NCBI GenBank assembly: GCA_037157565.1
Contig: JAZHRO010000013.1
Coordinates: 112,978,001 to 113,042,000, forward strand
DNA from: Thalassia testudinum
Taxonomy: Eukaryota > Streptophyta > Magnoliopsida > Alismatales > Hydrocharitaceae
Reading direction: 5' to 3'
DNA: 64,000 bases
Part shown: piece after piece, positions 32,820-44,236 of the stretch
Numbering within the stretch: the first letter of the stretch is position 1
How the letters are laid out: every line of letters begins with the position of its first letter
Translations under genes and position numbers: made by a program
Notes under the pieces: model-generated
Databases searched by the model: none
What the model was told of the DNA's origin: nothing
Seen by the model: the letters and a program-made list of their open reading frames with translations, nothing else

Positions 32820-34114
32820 TTCTTGATCTGGAATAGGGGTATCCTAGATGACTATCCTAGGGTTTGGGTTTGCATTACTAGGCTAGGAGTGGCTTGGATA
32901 AGGTGGGTCCTGTGTTGCTTTGCCACTATAGGTAGTAACAGAATTTAGTCCTGCCTGGTTCTAGTTTGGTGTTGGTAAAAGATGTGATTACTGCTGATAA
33001 CCCGTGTATGATGTCGAAGCCTCCATCCCATCGAGTGGTGGAGTAGAAGGGGCCTGATAAACAAAGTGAGCTTGGCCCTAAGTTGGTGGAGTAGAAGGGG
33101 CCTAATAAACAAAGTGAGCTTGGCCCTGAGTTGGGTTCATAATGCACCTCTGGTTCGGCATGTTATTCGGATTAGGCAGAGGTTGTGAAGGAACTGCACC
33201 AGGTTGGCAGGGATTTGCCATCTGGGCAAGTTGATTGCGAACCTCTATGATCTCATCTTTATGCTATTTTTGCATAGCCACATTCATTTTCTGAATGTCC
33301 GCCAGAGTCTGAAGGATAAAAGTCAATTGATCTACTTGAGTTCGCCCAGATTGATAAGTTAGGTTGGGCCGAGGTTGAGGCAGCTGATGTGGACGAGAAG
33401 CTTGTGGTCGAGCTGATATTGAGGTCTCTGATTTTGATTATTCCCTGACCACGTGAAATTAGGATGATTACGCCATCCTGGGTTGTAGGTGTTTGAGAAT
33501 GGATCATTGTGGATGACATTGAGGTCCTCATAGGTCTGAAGAGCCTCAGAGAAGTCAGAACACAAGGGTACAGAGTTGCCTCAACTAGGATAGGAAGGTC
33601 CAGAATTTCCTCCGAACCCTAAATCAAACGGGGGTGGATACGAGTCCATCCCCTGATAAGATCGATGGTAGATGTTATGCACAGCCTCCTTGCCAGAGGG
33701 TGGTTGCACGAACGGATTTTGAGCAAAAGTTGCTTGCTGCAAGTGTCAAGTTAGCTCATCCACCTTCTTTTCAATGATAGAGACCTTGTCCAAGTGACTG
33801 GCCAACAGTTCCAAGTCGACGGAAGAGGACAGGCCCTGCATCTCATGTGCTCCCTTTGGATTCATCAATGCACGGGTATCCGTCCGGCCGAACATGGATT
33901 CATTATTGATGGAGTTCTCACACATGTTCTCAAGAATCTCCCACACGGTGTCTTCGTGTTGACCCATGATGTTTCCTCCACAGGTTGCATTGACGAATAA
34001 GCGAATATCCTCACGGAGTACTTGGTGAAAAGATCGGACTTGTTCCCATTTAGGAACTCCATGGTGGGGACACTTTTGCATGAGATCCAAAAAATGATCC
34101 CATGACTTGTGAAG
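32820..34114 (-). pseudogene. M element: gag, C-terminal two thirds
   Basis: Minus-strand gag downstream of the C1 insertion. The capsid end reads SWDHFLDLMQKCPHHGVPKW and ATCGGNIMGQHEDTVWEILE, then DLELLASHLDKVSIIEKKVDEL (33746-34110). The tail contains the NPGWRNHPNFTWSGNN block (33440-33500). Stops and frameshifts are scattered. A short tandem duplication in the tail (33040-33085 and 33095-33140) repeats a block including GGCCCTAAGTTGGTGGAG-like sequence. The N-terminal third is at 47727-48363 on the other side of C1. Confidence 0.8.
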
Positions 34115-34119
34115 TGATT

Positions 34120-36511
34120 TGTTTGCACCTCAAAACACGCCTGTAATAACGCCTTCTTGTGCTATTTTCTAGCATTAACATTGCATAATAGGATCCTGTA
34201 ATCGCATTTGTAAAAACACTTGCATGCATGCATTTAATCAAGAGAGGAAGAGGAGTGAAACAATCGCCTACATAGTTACATTTTTCTTCAAGTGCCTCCT
34301 TGCAAAATCACCCTCTTTTTATTTTTCCTCTTGATTTCTTCTTTTCTCTCCTTCCCGTGGCTGCATCCTTCCCGCGGCTGCACTCTTCCCGCAGCTGCAT
34401 GCAGCAGCCACGCAGCACTTCTTCCCGTCACGTCTCCCTGCCAACGCCGCTCCCTATAGCTGCAACTCGCACACCCTCTCCCTGCTGCAGCCGGCACGCC
34501 ACTCTCCCCTCCTCTATAAGTAGCTGCAGCTTCATCCTCGCGACGCAGCTGCTGCAGCTGCTGAAAAAACCCGCAGCCATCTTCTCCACCGCTTTCCCCT
34601 CCCATACGTCGGCCCTCCGTCGAGGAGGCACCCGGCGAGCAGGAGAACCCACTGTGGTGCACACCACCACAGTGGGAGCACCACCGCCCAGCTCTTCGAC
34701 GATCCGGTGGGCGTGGTTCATTCCCTCGCTTCGTTTTTTTCTCTTTAATGCCATTGCCGCCGCTCCAAGCTTCGAAGCTTGAAGCCACGGCAGCAGCAGC
34801 CCAGCAGCAGCCCAGCAGCAGCAGGTCCTCCCGCCCCTCCGCGACCGTCCCCGCAGTCGCTCACCGCCTCCGCGCGCGTCTGCAGGGCGTTCCCCGCCTC
34901 CGTCTCCGTTCTGTCCGCCTCGCAGTTGCACCTGTAGCCGTCCGCCGCGCGCACTACAGCGGCCGGCTACGGCCTCGCGCCGCCCCCTGCCCTCCTCCGC
35001 GACCCTCCGCGACCACCTGCAGACCTCCTCCACGCTCGCTCCTCCACGCCTTCGCCCGCCCGTCGCCTTCGCGCAGGCCTGCAGAACCCTACGCGAAGGC
35101 GCGCCCGCACCCGCCGTCTTCAGACGTCCGCCTCCGCCTTCAGACGACGCGGCGTCAGACGTCCGCCGCCGCGAGCAGACGTCTTAACTCGCTGCCATCG
35201 TCCGCGCTCTCGATCTCTCCAGCCCGCTCTCTCTCTCTCTGCTGATCTCTCTCTCCCGCTCTCTCTCTCTCAAGTATTCTCTCTCTCTCCCGCTCTCTCT
35301 CTCTCTCTCTGTTTTTTTACTCACAGCAACACACACACACATTCACCGACGCACACACACCTATACCAACACATACACACACACTCACACACTTATAGTA
35401 ACATATATATACTTATATACATCTATATATAATATATACATATATATATATATATATATACTTATATACATAGTAATATCTATAGTTATGTATACATACA
35501 TATATATATAATATATATACATATATATATAATATATATATATATATCTACTTATATATATCTATATACTTATACATATACTTATATATATACATATATA
35601 CTTATATACATATATATATACATCTATATAGTATTATATATATATATACTTATATACATATATACATAGCTATATACATATATACATACATATATATATA
35701 TATACATATACACCTATATATATATATAATACATATATATCTATATATATCTATACATATATACTTATACATTTATATACATATAGATATATTTACTCAT
35801 ATACATACATATGTACATATATTTTCACGTTATTTACTATACGCTGTATCGCGGGAATATCTGCACCAGTTGCTGATATTCCCTAATACACGCGTACAAA
35901 AAAAGCGTGGTCCCATACATCATCCATCCTCCATCCACACTCCACGCGGCACCTAGTCGTGTTGGTTGCGTCTCTTTAGACGTCGACTGACTCGACATAG
36001 TGCTACACTCCATCGCTACCTCCACCCCCACCCCTTTATATATATACTACATATATATATACATACTATATTTACTTTCTGTCTATTTGCTTTTCTGTTA
36101 GTAAAAAGATAAAAAAAATACATAAAAAAGAAAAGATAATCTTTGACTTGCAGGTACCTCGTCTTGCGAGTAGCAAGACTTGTTTTGGAATTCTGTTTTG
36201 GCTAAAAGCCAAGGACACAATTTTGAGGGTGTGCCTCAAGAACAAGGATTACCAGAAAAAAACCTAAATAAGAAAAATACCAAAAACACAATAAACGAAC
36301 GGAAGAGACGCGTTTTAAGGAAAACGTAGAAACTCGACTTTAACCCCACTTCCCTAAGTTCAACCCTGGGCCTAAAAGCGACAAGAAAAAATCAAGTAGG
36401 CCAGGTTAAAAATTTCTGTAAAGAGATGGTTAGGTTCAAATTAGGTTAACCACTATATATATTTCAACGATAAAATCATCATATTAACAACCTATCTGTG
36501 CCGACCCATCA
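34120..36511 (+). repeat. C1 5' LTR
   Basis: Starts TGTTTGCACCTC, ends GACCCATCA. Contains a GC-rich block (34340-35200) with a 12-bp-stem hairpin (34648-34676) and the palindrome CAAGCTTCGAAGCTTG (34766-34781). Next come a microsatellite series CT (35215-35310), CA (35325-35400), TA (35400-35810), and a U5 block TCCCTAAGTTCAACCCTGGG (36351-36370). TATA candidates are CTATAAG (34514) and TTTATATATA (36035); which is used is not clear. Confidence 0.95.
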
Positions 36512-36520
36512 TGACTTTTC

Positions 36521-36537
36521 TGGCGCCGTTGCCGGGG
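36521..36537 (+). other. C1 primer-binding site, perfect tRNA-Asp complement
   Basis: TGGCGCCGTTGCCGGGG, nine bases after the LTR end. It would anneal the CCA end of tRNA-Asp(GTC) to prime minus-strand DNA synthesis. Confidence 0.92.
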
Positions 36538-37934
36538 AGGTGCGCATTCGAGTAAGTTTCTATCTAATTCCTTTAATTTGTCTCTTCTCTCTTCATGGGT
36601 ATTGTTGCTTTTTGGTGTGCAGGTGAACTTGGTGGAAGGAGAAGGAAAGCAGACGAAGTCGGGAACGAGGGCAAATCTAAGGCGGGAACGAGAGCGTGAA
36701 GACGACGACACCGCATTGGAGCTTCGCACACGTTACCGAACAAGTAGGTTTTCTTTTCTCAAAAAATTAGGATTAACTTGCCACCACACAAAAAAAAGCA
36801 AAAAAAAAAAAAAAAAAATTTAAAAACTAAAAACTAGAAAAACTTCTTGGGATTTCTTGAGGGCAAGTGGATTAAAATTCACTTGATTGATTGGTTGTCT
36901 TCACTCCCACTGTCCTGGGATTTCCCGCCTTACTTCGCATAGCAAAAATCCGAGAATCTTGATTCTTAGATTTTTCGCCGTGGGAAGTATTCTTTGAGGC
37001 AAAGAAAAAGATTGCTTGTATCCCTCTTTTGCCTCACTTATCTTTAATTCAGGATCACATTTTTGGTGGGGAGACTTGGAATTGAGTTGATTCCAACCCC
37101 ACCACGACTTTTCAAACTTGCCTATGATTCGATCCTGAATACTTCAACCCCAACAATTTTATTTTCTTTATCTTTTGGTTGAAGCCTTGTGTGTGGAAAT
37201 CATTTCTGGTGATTGGGAGCACTTGAATTGAAGTGCTTTGGCTCCCTGTCACATTGATATAAAACTGATTCATGCATCCACACTTAGAAATCTCCATTTA
37301 GGGTAGCCCATTGCATTTTAAGCATGCATTAACTAACTGATAATTGAAGAAGGGTTTCTTGGGTTTTAGAAGGAAAACCTGTATTTTTGCAAAAACCCGG
37401 AGATTGGTTGAATTGGTAATTCAGCAAAACCCTAAAATTCATACTACTTAAGGCTGAACTCTAAAAACCATTCGCCAATAAAAACTTCAATTCGGGGAGA
37501 TTTCCCCGTTGCATGCTTGTTCTTACACACTCTTAAAATCAATCACTTGGGCATTACCCGTAAACAACGCCCTTCACATTCCAAAAGCACTTGACCCTAA
37601 GCCTCTAATTAAAACTGGTAGTAACTTGACCCTTACTAAGGATTGGAGGTCTAACTACCTGTGTGCGGCGACTACGTGCTGGTGAGAGTTCCCGCGTGCT
37701 ATCGGATGTCTAAGACTGGGGCAAACGGCCTTTCAATCTGGCCCGGTGGTTCCGCGGTGCTCTCATTCGGTTCCGTAGTTCGTGATAGTAGGTAACTTAG
37801 ATCTTTAGGTCTAAGGGCACACTGTAGAGGTTAGGAACTTGACTGTATTGATTTGTAATCAAGTGTACCTTTGCGGCGTCATTTCTCTCATCCCTTTTCC
37901 CTTCTCATCTCCCCAATTCTTCCTGCGGTAGTGC
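36538..37934 (+). other. C1 untranslated leader
   Basis: 1.4 kb with no convincing reading frame. A poly-A tract lies at 36798-36818. The segment 37560-37860 has a counterpart in the P3 leader. It ends in TGCGGTAGTGC just before the gag ATG. Confidence 0.7.
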
Positions 37935-40900
37935 ATGTTTGGGAGGAGGTCACAAAACCCTGAACTATTTGAATTGACTGATAAATCTAGAAAACAAGTC
38001 GAATTGTCCTCCTCCTCCACAAACATGGCTGCACGCCCACCCCCAAATCCCGAGGGAGGAAACCGCCCTCAGAACCCACCAGGTGGTGGAGCCTTAGATC
38101 CCATAACCCGCCTCCAAGCCCAAATGGAAATGTATAATGAGCAAATCGAAGCCATTCGGGAAACATTGGAGGAAATGCAGAACCCTCCCGAACGGGAGGA
38201 GCCTAGGTCTCTTAGCTCTTATCAGAATCCCGCTGCTACAGAGACCATAGGACAAATTCGGGTCCCCATGGGCGGGGACGACTTTGAATTAAAACCAAAC
38301 ATAATTGGCCTAATCAATTTTCACTTTCATGGTCTTGCAAGTGAAGACCCATTTCTCCACTTGGAAGACCTAACCCGACTTGCTGAAACCGTTAAACCAA
38401 GAAATGTCGGGTTATCTATAGTCCTCATGAAGATGTTCCCGTTTTCATTACGGGATAAAGCGTCGCAATGGTTACGCACCCTTGGGAGAACCATCCACTC
38501 TTGGGAAGAAATGCGAACAGCGTTTCTCAAGAAGTTCTTCCCAATCGGGCGAACCAATGCGCTTCGCCGTGCTATCACTTCATTTACGCAACAAAACGGC
38601 GAACAATTTCATGAGGCATGGGAGAGGTATAACGACCTCCTCAGGAAGTGTCCGCACCACGGTCTGCCTAAGTGGCATATAGCCCAGATTTTCTACTATG
38701 GGCTAAATGAGACTTTGAAGCAGATTGCAAACGCTTCCTGCGGAGGGAACTTTCTGAATAAAGACGAGAATGGAGCATTCGAGCTGTTTGAAAATATGAG
38801 TGAAAACTCGATGAACAATGCTTCCATTGTCGCCTTTAATCGTACCAGCCAGCCCCGAAATGTCCACGAAGTTGACACGGGACCCTCCCATTCATCCACT
38901 GATCTAAGCCTTATTGCACAAAAACTGGATGAAGTCTCCATCGTGCACAAGAAGCTGGACGAGCTTCTGGCCAACCCTGCCCGATCTATGGCAAACACCA
39001 CCTCTTCACCACTTCGTCACAATCCAAGTTCTTCTAATACCAGGCTTATCCCGAGAAACCCCGTTAGACCTTCCTTACCGAGTGTCGCACCAAGCGACTC
39101 GGTAAGTCATGTGGAACTGGTTTCTGCGAGCCAGTATTTCGACACGGAGGACCAAGCCTCCTTGTGCTCAGACGCATATCTACATGCGGACGCGTCTTCT
39201 AGCATAGAAGATGCTTGCGCCCTGGGGAACAACCAGTTCTCTGCCACTTATAACCCAGGGTGGCGTAATCATCCGAACTTCGCATGGTCCAACAACCCGC
39301 AGCGCCAAAACCCCGCGGGTGGACCAATGCGACCGTCCGCACCTGTCATCCCAAGGGTCCAGTTTAATCCTATGGCAAATCCGCCATCAGGCCCTTGCGT
39401 ACCACAAACTGAACACGCATCAAGCCCTCTTGACAAATTGATGCAAATGACGACGGAAATGTCAAAGCGCCATGAAGAGAACATGACCTCTCTTCAGCAC
39501 CAATTGGCGCAGCAGAACGCCGAGATCAGTCAACTACGCATGGCGACTCGATCTCAGGGCACTCTTCCCGCCCAACCTGTTCCAAACCCACGAAGTTTCG
39601 TGCCCCGTGGTTCTCAACCACAGGTACGACCTTCTCAGGGACAGGTTAATCAAGTTCTGCAAGCTCCGAGCATTCCACCAGGATTTCAGGCTAATCCTGC
39701 TGCAGCACCACACTCTTATATCCCCATTGCAAACCCTCCTCCACCGTATGATCCCACTGGACCCGCATCGTCCAATGCTATCACTACGAGGAGCGGTAAG
39801 CAGACCGTCGATCCGCCTCGACCTGATCCTGGCCCATCTTCTTCTTCGCCCTCTCATTCGGGAGGCATACCGCATTCGCGAGAGGATGATGCACCAAAAC
39901 TTGTGCCAGAATCAGTCCCATTCCCTGAGGCTCTACTAAGGGAGCCAAAAGGCAAAAAGAAAAATACGCAGACCTTTGACAACCTACGTAATTTGTTCAG
40001 GGATGTAGAAATCAAGGTACCCTTGCTCGAGGCAATCGACCACATACCTACTGTCGCTCGATTTTTCAAAGACTACACAACACCCAGGCGACAGTCAAAG
40101 AAGACTAAGAATCCGGTGGTTCTCTCGCCTCATGCGAGTTGTGCTATACTGTCAAACTTACCACCGAAGCAGAAAGATCCGGGCACACCACTGATTTCCT
40201 GTAGCATCCAAGGCTGCAGTTTTAACCGTGCCTTGCTTGATCTAGGATCTTCCATCAATCTCATACCGACCATCATGCTCAAAAAATTTTCCTTGGGAAA
40301 TCTGAAACCCACCCCTGTCACGTTACAGTTGGCAGATCGTTCTGTCAAAATCCCGAAGGGTGTGGTGGAAGACGTGGTGGTTAGGGTCAACAGTCTCTGT
40401 TTTCCTGTTGACTTTCTTGTTTTAGATATGGAAGTTCCTAGTTCACTTTCTGATTGTCCGATCATCCTCGGTCGACCTTTCTTGGCCACAGCCCGCGCCC
40501 ACATCGACTGCGAGTCGGGCTGTATTGAGATTGCCGTTGGATCTAAGAAGCTCAAGCTTAACATATTCAAGGCATCCAAGAACTTTGATTGCGATTGCAT
40601 TGAGGATGACACGTCTGACGAGGACATGGCCGTCAGCACGTGTATCGGACTAATTGGGACCTATTCGGACTGCTGCGGATTACCTATAAACACTGATAAC
40701 TGCCTGACCAACGCATACTGTGACGTTCCCCAATCCCTCCCTTGTCCAGTACCTTCTCCTGGCCAGACTTCTGACGAGGTTTTCTCCGCTTCCCATACCT
40801 CGTGGTCTGAGTCATACCCGGGCTACTCACTGTCGGTCCATACTCATGAAGATCGAATTGCCCTTTCTTCCCCGCCAAATCAGGCGGATTTACAAATCCA

Positions 40901-41915
40901 CACTGGGACCTTGAGCCCATATACTTCTCACTGGGGCTATTCATTTTTGGATCCATCTATCCAAGAAGCCCCTCTTCTTGGCCAATCTGAAGGCCAGTTT
41001 CTTCCTCCTAACTTGTTCTCCTACCCGTCTGGGACACTCTCGTCCCAAGAAATGCCAGATCCTTCCCCATCCACTCCCGAGCTAAAAGTGCTGCCTAATA
41101 CACTCAAGTATGTTTTCCTGGGACCAAATGAAACGCTCCCTGTAATCATCAGTTCAAAATTAACCATGGAGCAGGAGTGCAAACTAACTAAGGTCCTCCT
41201 AGAACACAAGGCAGCTATTGGGTGGTCCTTATCAGACTTATCTGGTATTAGTCCCTCCTACTGCACTCATCGTATATATACGGAGGAGGAGGCTCGACCT
41301 TCTCGCGAGATGCAGCGACGTCTCAACCCTAACATGCGGGAGGTCGTTAAGAATGAAATCATTAAGTGGCTGGATGCGGGTATAATCTACCCGATCAGCG
41401 ATAGCCCCTGGGTGAGTCTGATTCACGTTGTGCCCAAAAAGGCAGGACTCACCATCCGTGTCAATGACAGGGGCGAATCCATCCCTACACGCACTCCTAC
41501 ATCTTGGAGAGTGTGTGTAGATTATAGGAAACTCAATGCTGCAACCAAGAAAGATCACTTCCCGCTACCATTTATTGACCAAATCCTGGAGCGGTTAGCG
41601 GGAAATAAATTTTTCTGCTTCCTGGATGGATTCTCAGGATATAACCAGGTGGCAATAGACCCCCGAGACCAAGAGAAAACCACTTTTACCTGCCCTTTCG
41701 GCACCTTCACCTTTAGAAGGATGCCGTTCGGACTTTGTAACGCGCCAGCAACTTTCCAGAGATGCATGCTGGTGATATTTCATGACATGGTGGGTGACTT
41801 TCTCGAGGTCTTCATGGATGACTTTTCAGTCTTTGGACCATCTTTCGACGAATGTCTTGCCAACCTGACTCGCATCCTTAGGAGATGTATTGATGTAAAC
41901 CTCATGCTTTCCTAG
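37935..41915 (+). CDS. C1 gag, protease and reverse transcriptase
   Basis: A 1,326-codon open stretch, the first two thirds of the Gag-Pol polyprotein. The start ATG 37935 (MFGRRSQNP) is supported by the same start in elements M and M0. The capsid domain spans about residues 125-300 (NFHFHGLASEDP, FPFSLRDKASQWL, ERYNDLLRKCPHHGLPKW). A Q/P-rich tail with NPGWRNHPNFAW follows; no CCHC zinc knuckle is seen, as usual for Athila gag. The aspartic protease is at about 735-870 (LLDLGSSINLIP, active D769; ILGRPFL at 843). RT runs from about 1105 to the end, with the D-Y-R-K-L-N block near 1195 and catalytic FMDD at 1293-1296. All catalytic residues are present. The stretch ends in TAG 41913-41915, and the same frame continues directly into RNase H. 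It acts in the cytoplasm inside virus-like particles. Confidence 0.95.
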   Translation: MFGRRSQNPELFELTDKSRKQVELSSSSTNMAARPPPNPEGGNRPQNPPGGGALDPITRLQAQMEMYNEQIEAIRETLEEMQNPPEREEPRSLSSYQNPAATETIGQIRVPMGGDDFELKPNIIGLINFHFHGLASEDPFLHLEDLTRLAETVKPRNVGLSIVLMKMFPFSLRDKASQWLRTLGRTIHSWEEMRTAFLKKFFPIGRTNALRRAITSFTQQNGEQFHEAWERYNDLLRKCPHHGLPKWHIAQIFYYGLNETLKQIANASCGGNFLNKDENGAFELFENMSENSMNNASIVAFNRTSQPRNVHEVDTGPSHSSTDLSLIAQKLDEVSIVHKKLDELLANPARSMANTTSSPLRHNPSSSNTRLIPRNPVRPSLPSVAPSDSVSHVELVSASQYFDTEDQASLCSDAYLHADASSSIEDACALGNNQFSATYNPGWRNHPNFAWSNNPQRQNPAGGPMRPSAPVIPRVQFNPMANPPSGPCVPQTEHASSPLDKLMQMTTEMSKRHEENMTSLQHQLAQQNAEISQLRMATRSQGTLPAQPVPNPRSFVPRGSQPQVRPSQGQVNQVLQAPSIPPGFQANPAAAPHSYIPIANPPPPYDPTGPASSNAITTRSGKQTVDPPRPDPGPSSSSPSHSGGIPHSREDDAPKLVPESVPFPEALLREPKGKKKNTQTFDNLRNLFRDVEIKVPLLEAIDHIPTVARFFKDYTTPRRQSKKTKNPVVLSPHASCAILSNLPPKQKDPGTPLISCSIQGCSFNRALLDLGSSINLIPTIMLKKFSLGNLKPTPVTLQLADRSVKIPKGVVEDVVVRVNSLCFPVDFLVLDMEVPSSLSDCPIILGRPFLATARAHIDCESGCIEIAVGSKKLKLNIFKASKNFDCDCIEDDTSDEDMAVSTCIGLIGTYSDCCGLPINTDNCLTNAYCDVPQSLPCPVPSPGQTSDEVFSASHTSWSESYPGYSLSVHTHEDRIALSSPPNQADLQIHTGTLSPYTSHWGYSFLDPSIQEAPLLGQSEGQFLPPNLFSYPSGTLSSQEMPDPSPSTPELKVLPNTLKYVFLGPNETLPVIISSKLTMEQECKLTKVLLEHKAAIGWSLSDLSGISPSYCTHRIYTEEEARPSREMQRRLNPNMREVVKNEIIKWLDAGIIYPISDSPWVSLIHVVPKKAGLTIRVNDRGESIPTRTPTSWRVCVDYRKLNAATKKDHFPLPFIDQILERLAGNKFFCFLDGFSGYNQVAIDPRDQEKTTFTCPFGTFTFRRMPFGLCNAPATFQRCMLVIFHDMVGDFLEVFMDDFSVFGPSFDECLANLTRILRRCIDVNLMLS

Positions 41916-41930
41916 GAAAAAAGTCATTTT

Positions 41931-43976
41931 ATGGTGCACGAGGGAATTGTTCTTGGACATATCATCTCCGATAGGGGTATCGAGGTTGACAGAGCTAAGC
42001 TCGATATCATTGCTGATTTACCTGTGCCTGGTTCTGTCAAACAAATCCGCTCCTTCTTGGGACACGTCGGTTTCTATAGGAGATTCATCAAAGACTTCTC
42101 CAAAATTTCTCGACCCTTAACTCATCTCCTATCAAACGACGTGCCCTTCGACATGGGCCCTGACTGTATACAAGCATTCACGCAGCTGCGTAATGCTGTC
42201 ACCAAGGCCCCTGTTCTCCAGCCGCCTGATTGGTCCCTCGACTTTGAACTTATGTGTGACGCTTCAGACCTTGCAGTCGGAACCATCCTGGGACAAAGAC
42301 GCGATAGACACCCCTTCGTGGTATACTACGCCAGTAAGACGTTGGACGAGGCCCAGCGTAATTATACTACCACTGAAAAGGAACTACTGGCAGTCGTCTT
42401 TGGGCTGGAAAAATTCCGTTCTTACCTTCTAGGCTCTCACGTTATTGTTTTCACTGATCACGCGGCCATTCGCCATCTCATGCACAAGAAGGATGCCAAG
42501 CCTAGACTGATTCGTTGGATCCTTCTGCTCCAGGAATTTGACATTGAGATTCGTGATAAGGTCGGAGCCCAGAATGTTGTGGCTGATCACCTTTCCAGAC
42601 TGGACCCTGACCATATTGGACTTACTCTGCCAATTAATGAAGTTTTTCCTGATGAGCACCTATTGGCAATAAATGTGGCAAGTGGACCGTGGTATGCCGA
42701 CATTGCCAATTACCTTGCTTCTGGATCTCTTCCACGTGGCTGGCCTAAAAACCAGCGCGAGCGTCTCATGGCAGAAGCAAAGTATTATTTCTGGGATAAT
42801 CCACTTCTTTTTCGGATAGGTGCTGATCAAATCATCCGTCGCTGTATTCCTGACAGTGAGTTCCCCAGTGTGCTATCCTTCTGCCACGATCAGGCCTGTG
42901 GAGGCCATTTCTCTGGGAGGAAAACTGCAGCCAAGGTGTTGCAGTGCGGTTTCTTTTGGCCCTCCCTTCACCAGGACGCACACACTTATGCCAAACATTG
43001 CACTAGGTGCCAGTCATTAGGGTCAATGGCACGTCGTGACATGATGCCCTTGCAACACATCCTAGCTGCGGAAATCTTCGACATCTGGGGAATTGACTTC
43101 ATGGGTCCCTTTCCTCCATCCAACGGCTTCGAATTCATCCTCATGGCCGTCGACTATGTTTCAAAATGGATCGAGGCTATTCCCGCGCGCCGTGCTGACC
43201 ATGTTATCTCCACCCGATTCGTCAAAGACCATATCTTTGCGCGTTTTGGGATCCCTCGGGCCATTATCTCGGATGGAGGAAGCCACTTTACCCATGCTTC
43301 TTTTCGGGCACTTCTGAGGAGGTACGGAGTCCACCATCGTATCGCATCCCCGTATCATCCTCAGACGAACAGCCAGGAGGAAGTGTCGAACCGGCAAATC
43401 AAGCAGATTCTCCAGAAAACGGTTCGGCCTGACCGTAAGGATTGGTCCGACAAGCTGACTGACGCACTTTGGGCGTATCGGACTGCCTTCAAGGCTCCCC
43501 TTGGTATGTCTCCATATAGAATCGTTTACGGGAAGCCTTGTCATTTGCCTGTGGAGTTGGAGCACCGCGCTTATTGGGCGGTTCGCCAATGTAACCTCGA
43601 CCCAGACTTGTGTGAACGAGAAAGGAAACTCCAACTCCAAGAGCTGGAAGAGCTCCGTCGTGAAGCCTATGATTCTGCTCTAACCTTTAAACAGTGCACT
43701 AAGGCTTTTCACGACAGCCATGTTCGGCGGAAGGAATTTGAGCCATCTCAGCAAGTTTGGCTCTATAATGCCCGACTCAAATTCTTTCCAGGGAAATTAA
43801 AGTCCAAATGGACTGGTCCTTTTCTGGTCTCAAGACCATTCCCCAATGGGGCCGTCGAAATCGAAGATCCCAAATCTGGGCGTAAATTTACGGTCAACGG
43901 GCAGCGTTTGAAACCCTATCTGACTCATGAACCTGCCCCCGTTGGAGAAACCGTTGCCCTGCTGGAGGGTAACTAA
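41931..43976 (+). CDS. C1 RNase H and integrase (pol, downstream of the stop)
   Basis: 681 codons in the same frame as the preceding stretch; the ATG at 41931 is only the first one after the TAG, not a real start. RNase H: D110 (DASDLAVG), E149 ([10 protein letters not shown]) and D176 (FTDHAAI). The integrase zinc finger is H319, H326, C357 and C360. The catalytic triad is D389 (WGIDFMGPF), D448 (ISDGGSHF) and E484 (SQEEVSN), with 35 residues between the last two as expected. The GPF motif ([10 protein letters not shown]) lies near the end and there is no chromodomain. RNase H removes template RNA, and integrase inserts the cDNA with 5-bp target duplication, consistent with the TSDs here. 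The residues are intact, but without readthrough of the TAG this part is not made. Confidence 0.95.
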   Translation: MVHEGIVLGHIISDRGIEVDRAKLDIIADLPVPGSVKQIRSFLGHVGFYRRFIKDFSKISRPLTHLLSNDVPFDMGPDCIQAFTQLRNAVTKAPVLQPPDWSLDFELMCDASDLAVGTILGQRRDRHPFVVYYASKTLDEAQRNYTTTEKELLAVVFGLEKFRSYLLGSHVIVFTDHAAIRHLMHKKDAKPRLIRWILLLQEFDIEIRDKVGAQNVVADHLSRLDPDHIGLTLPINEVFPDEHLLAINVASGPWYADIANYLASGSLPRGWPKNQRERLMAEAKYYFWDNPLLFRIGADQIIRRCIPDSEFPSVLSFCHDQACGGHFSGRKTAAKVLQCGFFWPSLHQDAHTYAKHCTRCQSLGSMARRDMMPLQHILAAEIFDIWGIDFMGPFPPSNGFEFILMAVDYVSKWIEAIPARRADHVISTRFVKDHIFARFGIPRAIISDGGSHFTHASFRALLRRYGVHHRIASPYHPQTNSQEEVSNRQIKQILQKTVRPDRKDWSDKLTDALWAYRTAFKAPLGMSPYRIVYGKPCHLPVELEHRAYWAVRQCNLDPDLCERERKLQLQELEELRREAYDSALTFKQCTKAFHDSHVRRKEFEPSQQVWLYNARLKFFPGKLKSKWTGPFLVSRPFPNGAVEIEDPKSGRKFTVNGQRLKPYLTHEPAPVGETVALLEGN

Positions 43977-44224
43977 TTCTTTGCCTCATTCTGAGTCCAG
44001 CTGGGGACATTAAATTCAGCGCTTGTTGGGAGGCACCCTAACAGCACTCACCATCCACCATCACTTTTCACACCTCTATCGCAATCACTTCACTTTTCTC
44101 TTCACCACCCACCATCCACCCACCCTTCCACCCTGATCTATACCCTGAACCTCAGCTCTTGTTACCCGATCTTCCATCCTTCCTCTGCCTTTCCCTGCAT
44201 GCATATGAGGACATAGCATTGTTT

Positions 44225-44236
44225 GGCATGGGGGGG
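44225..44236 (+). other. C1 internal polypurine-like motif
   Basis: GGCATGGGGGGG, about 250 bases after the pol stop, repeats the core of the terminal polypurine tract (AGGCATGGGGG). M1 has the same second motif at 13547-13536. Confidence 0.5.

Noticed and set aside
34288..35245. Long frames on both strands of the C1 5' LTR (up to 201 codons) and their twins at 45504-46399
   Set aside because: They overlap on opposite strands in GC-rich LTR sequence, show low-complexity composition, and have no family resemblance. They are duplicated only because the LTR is.
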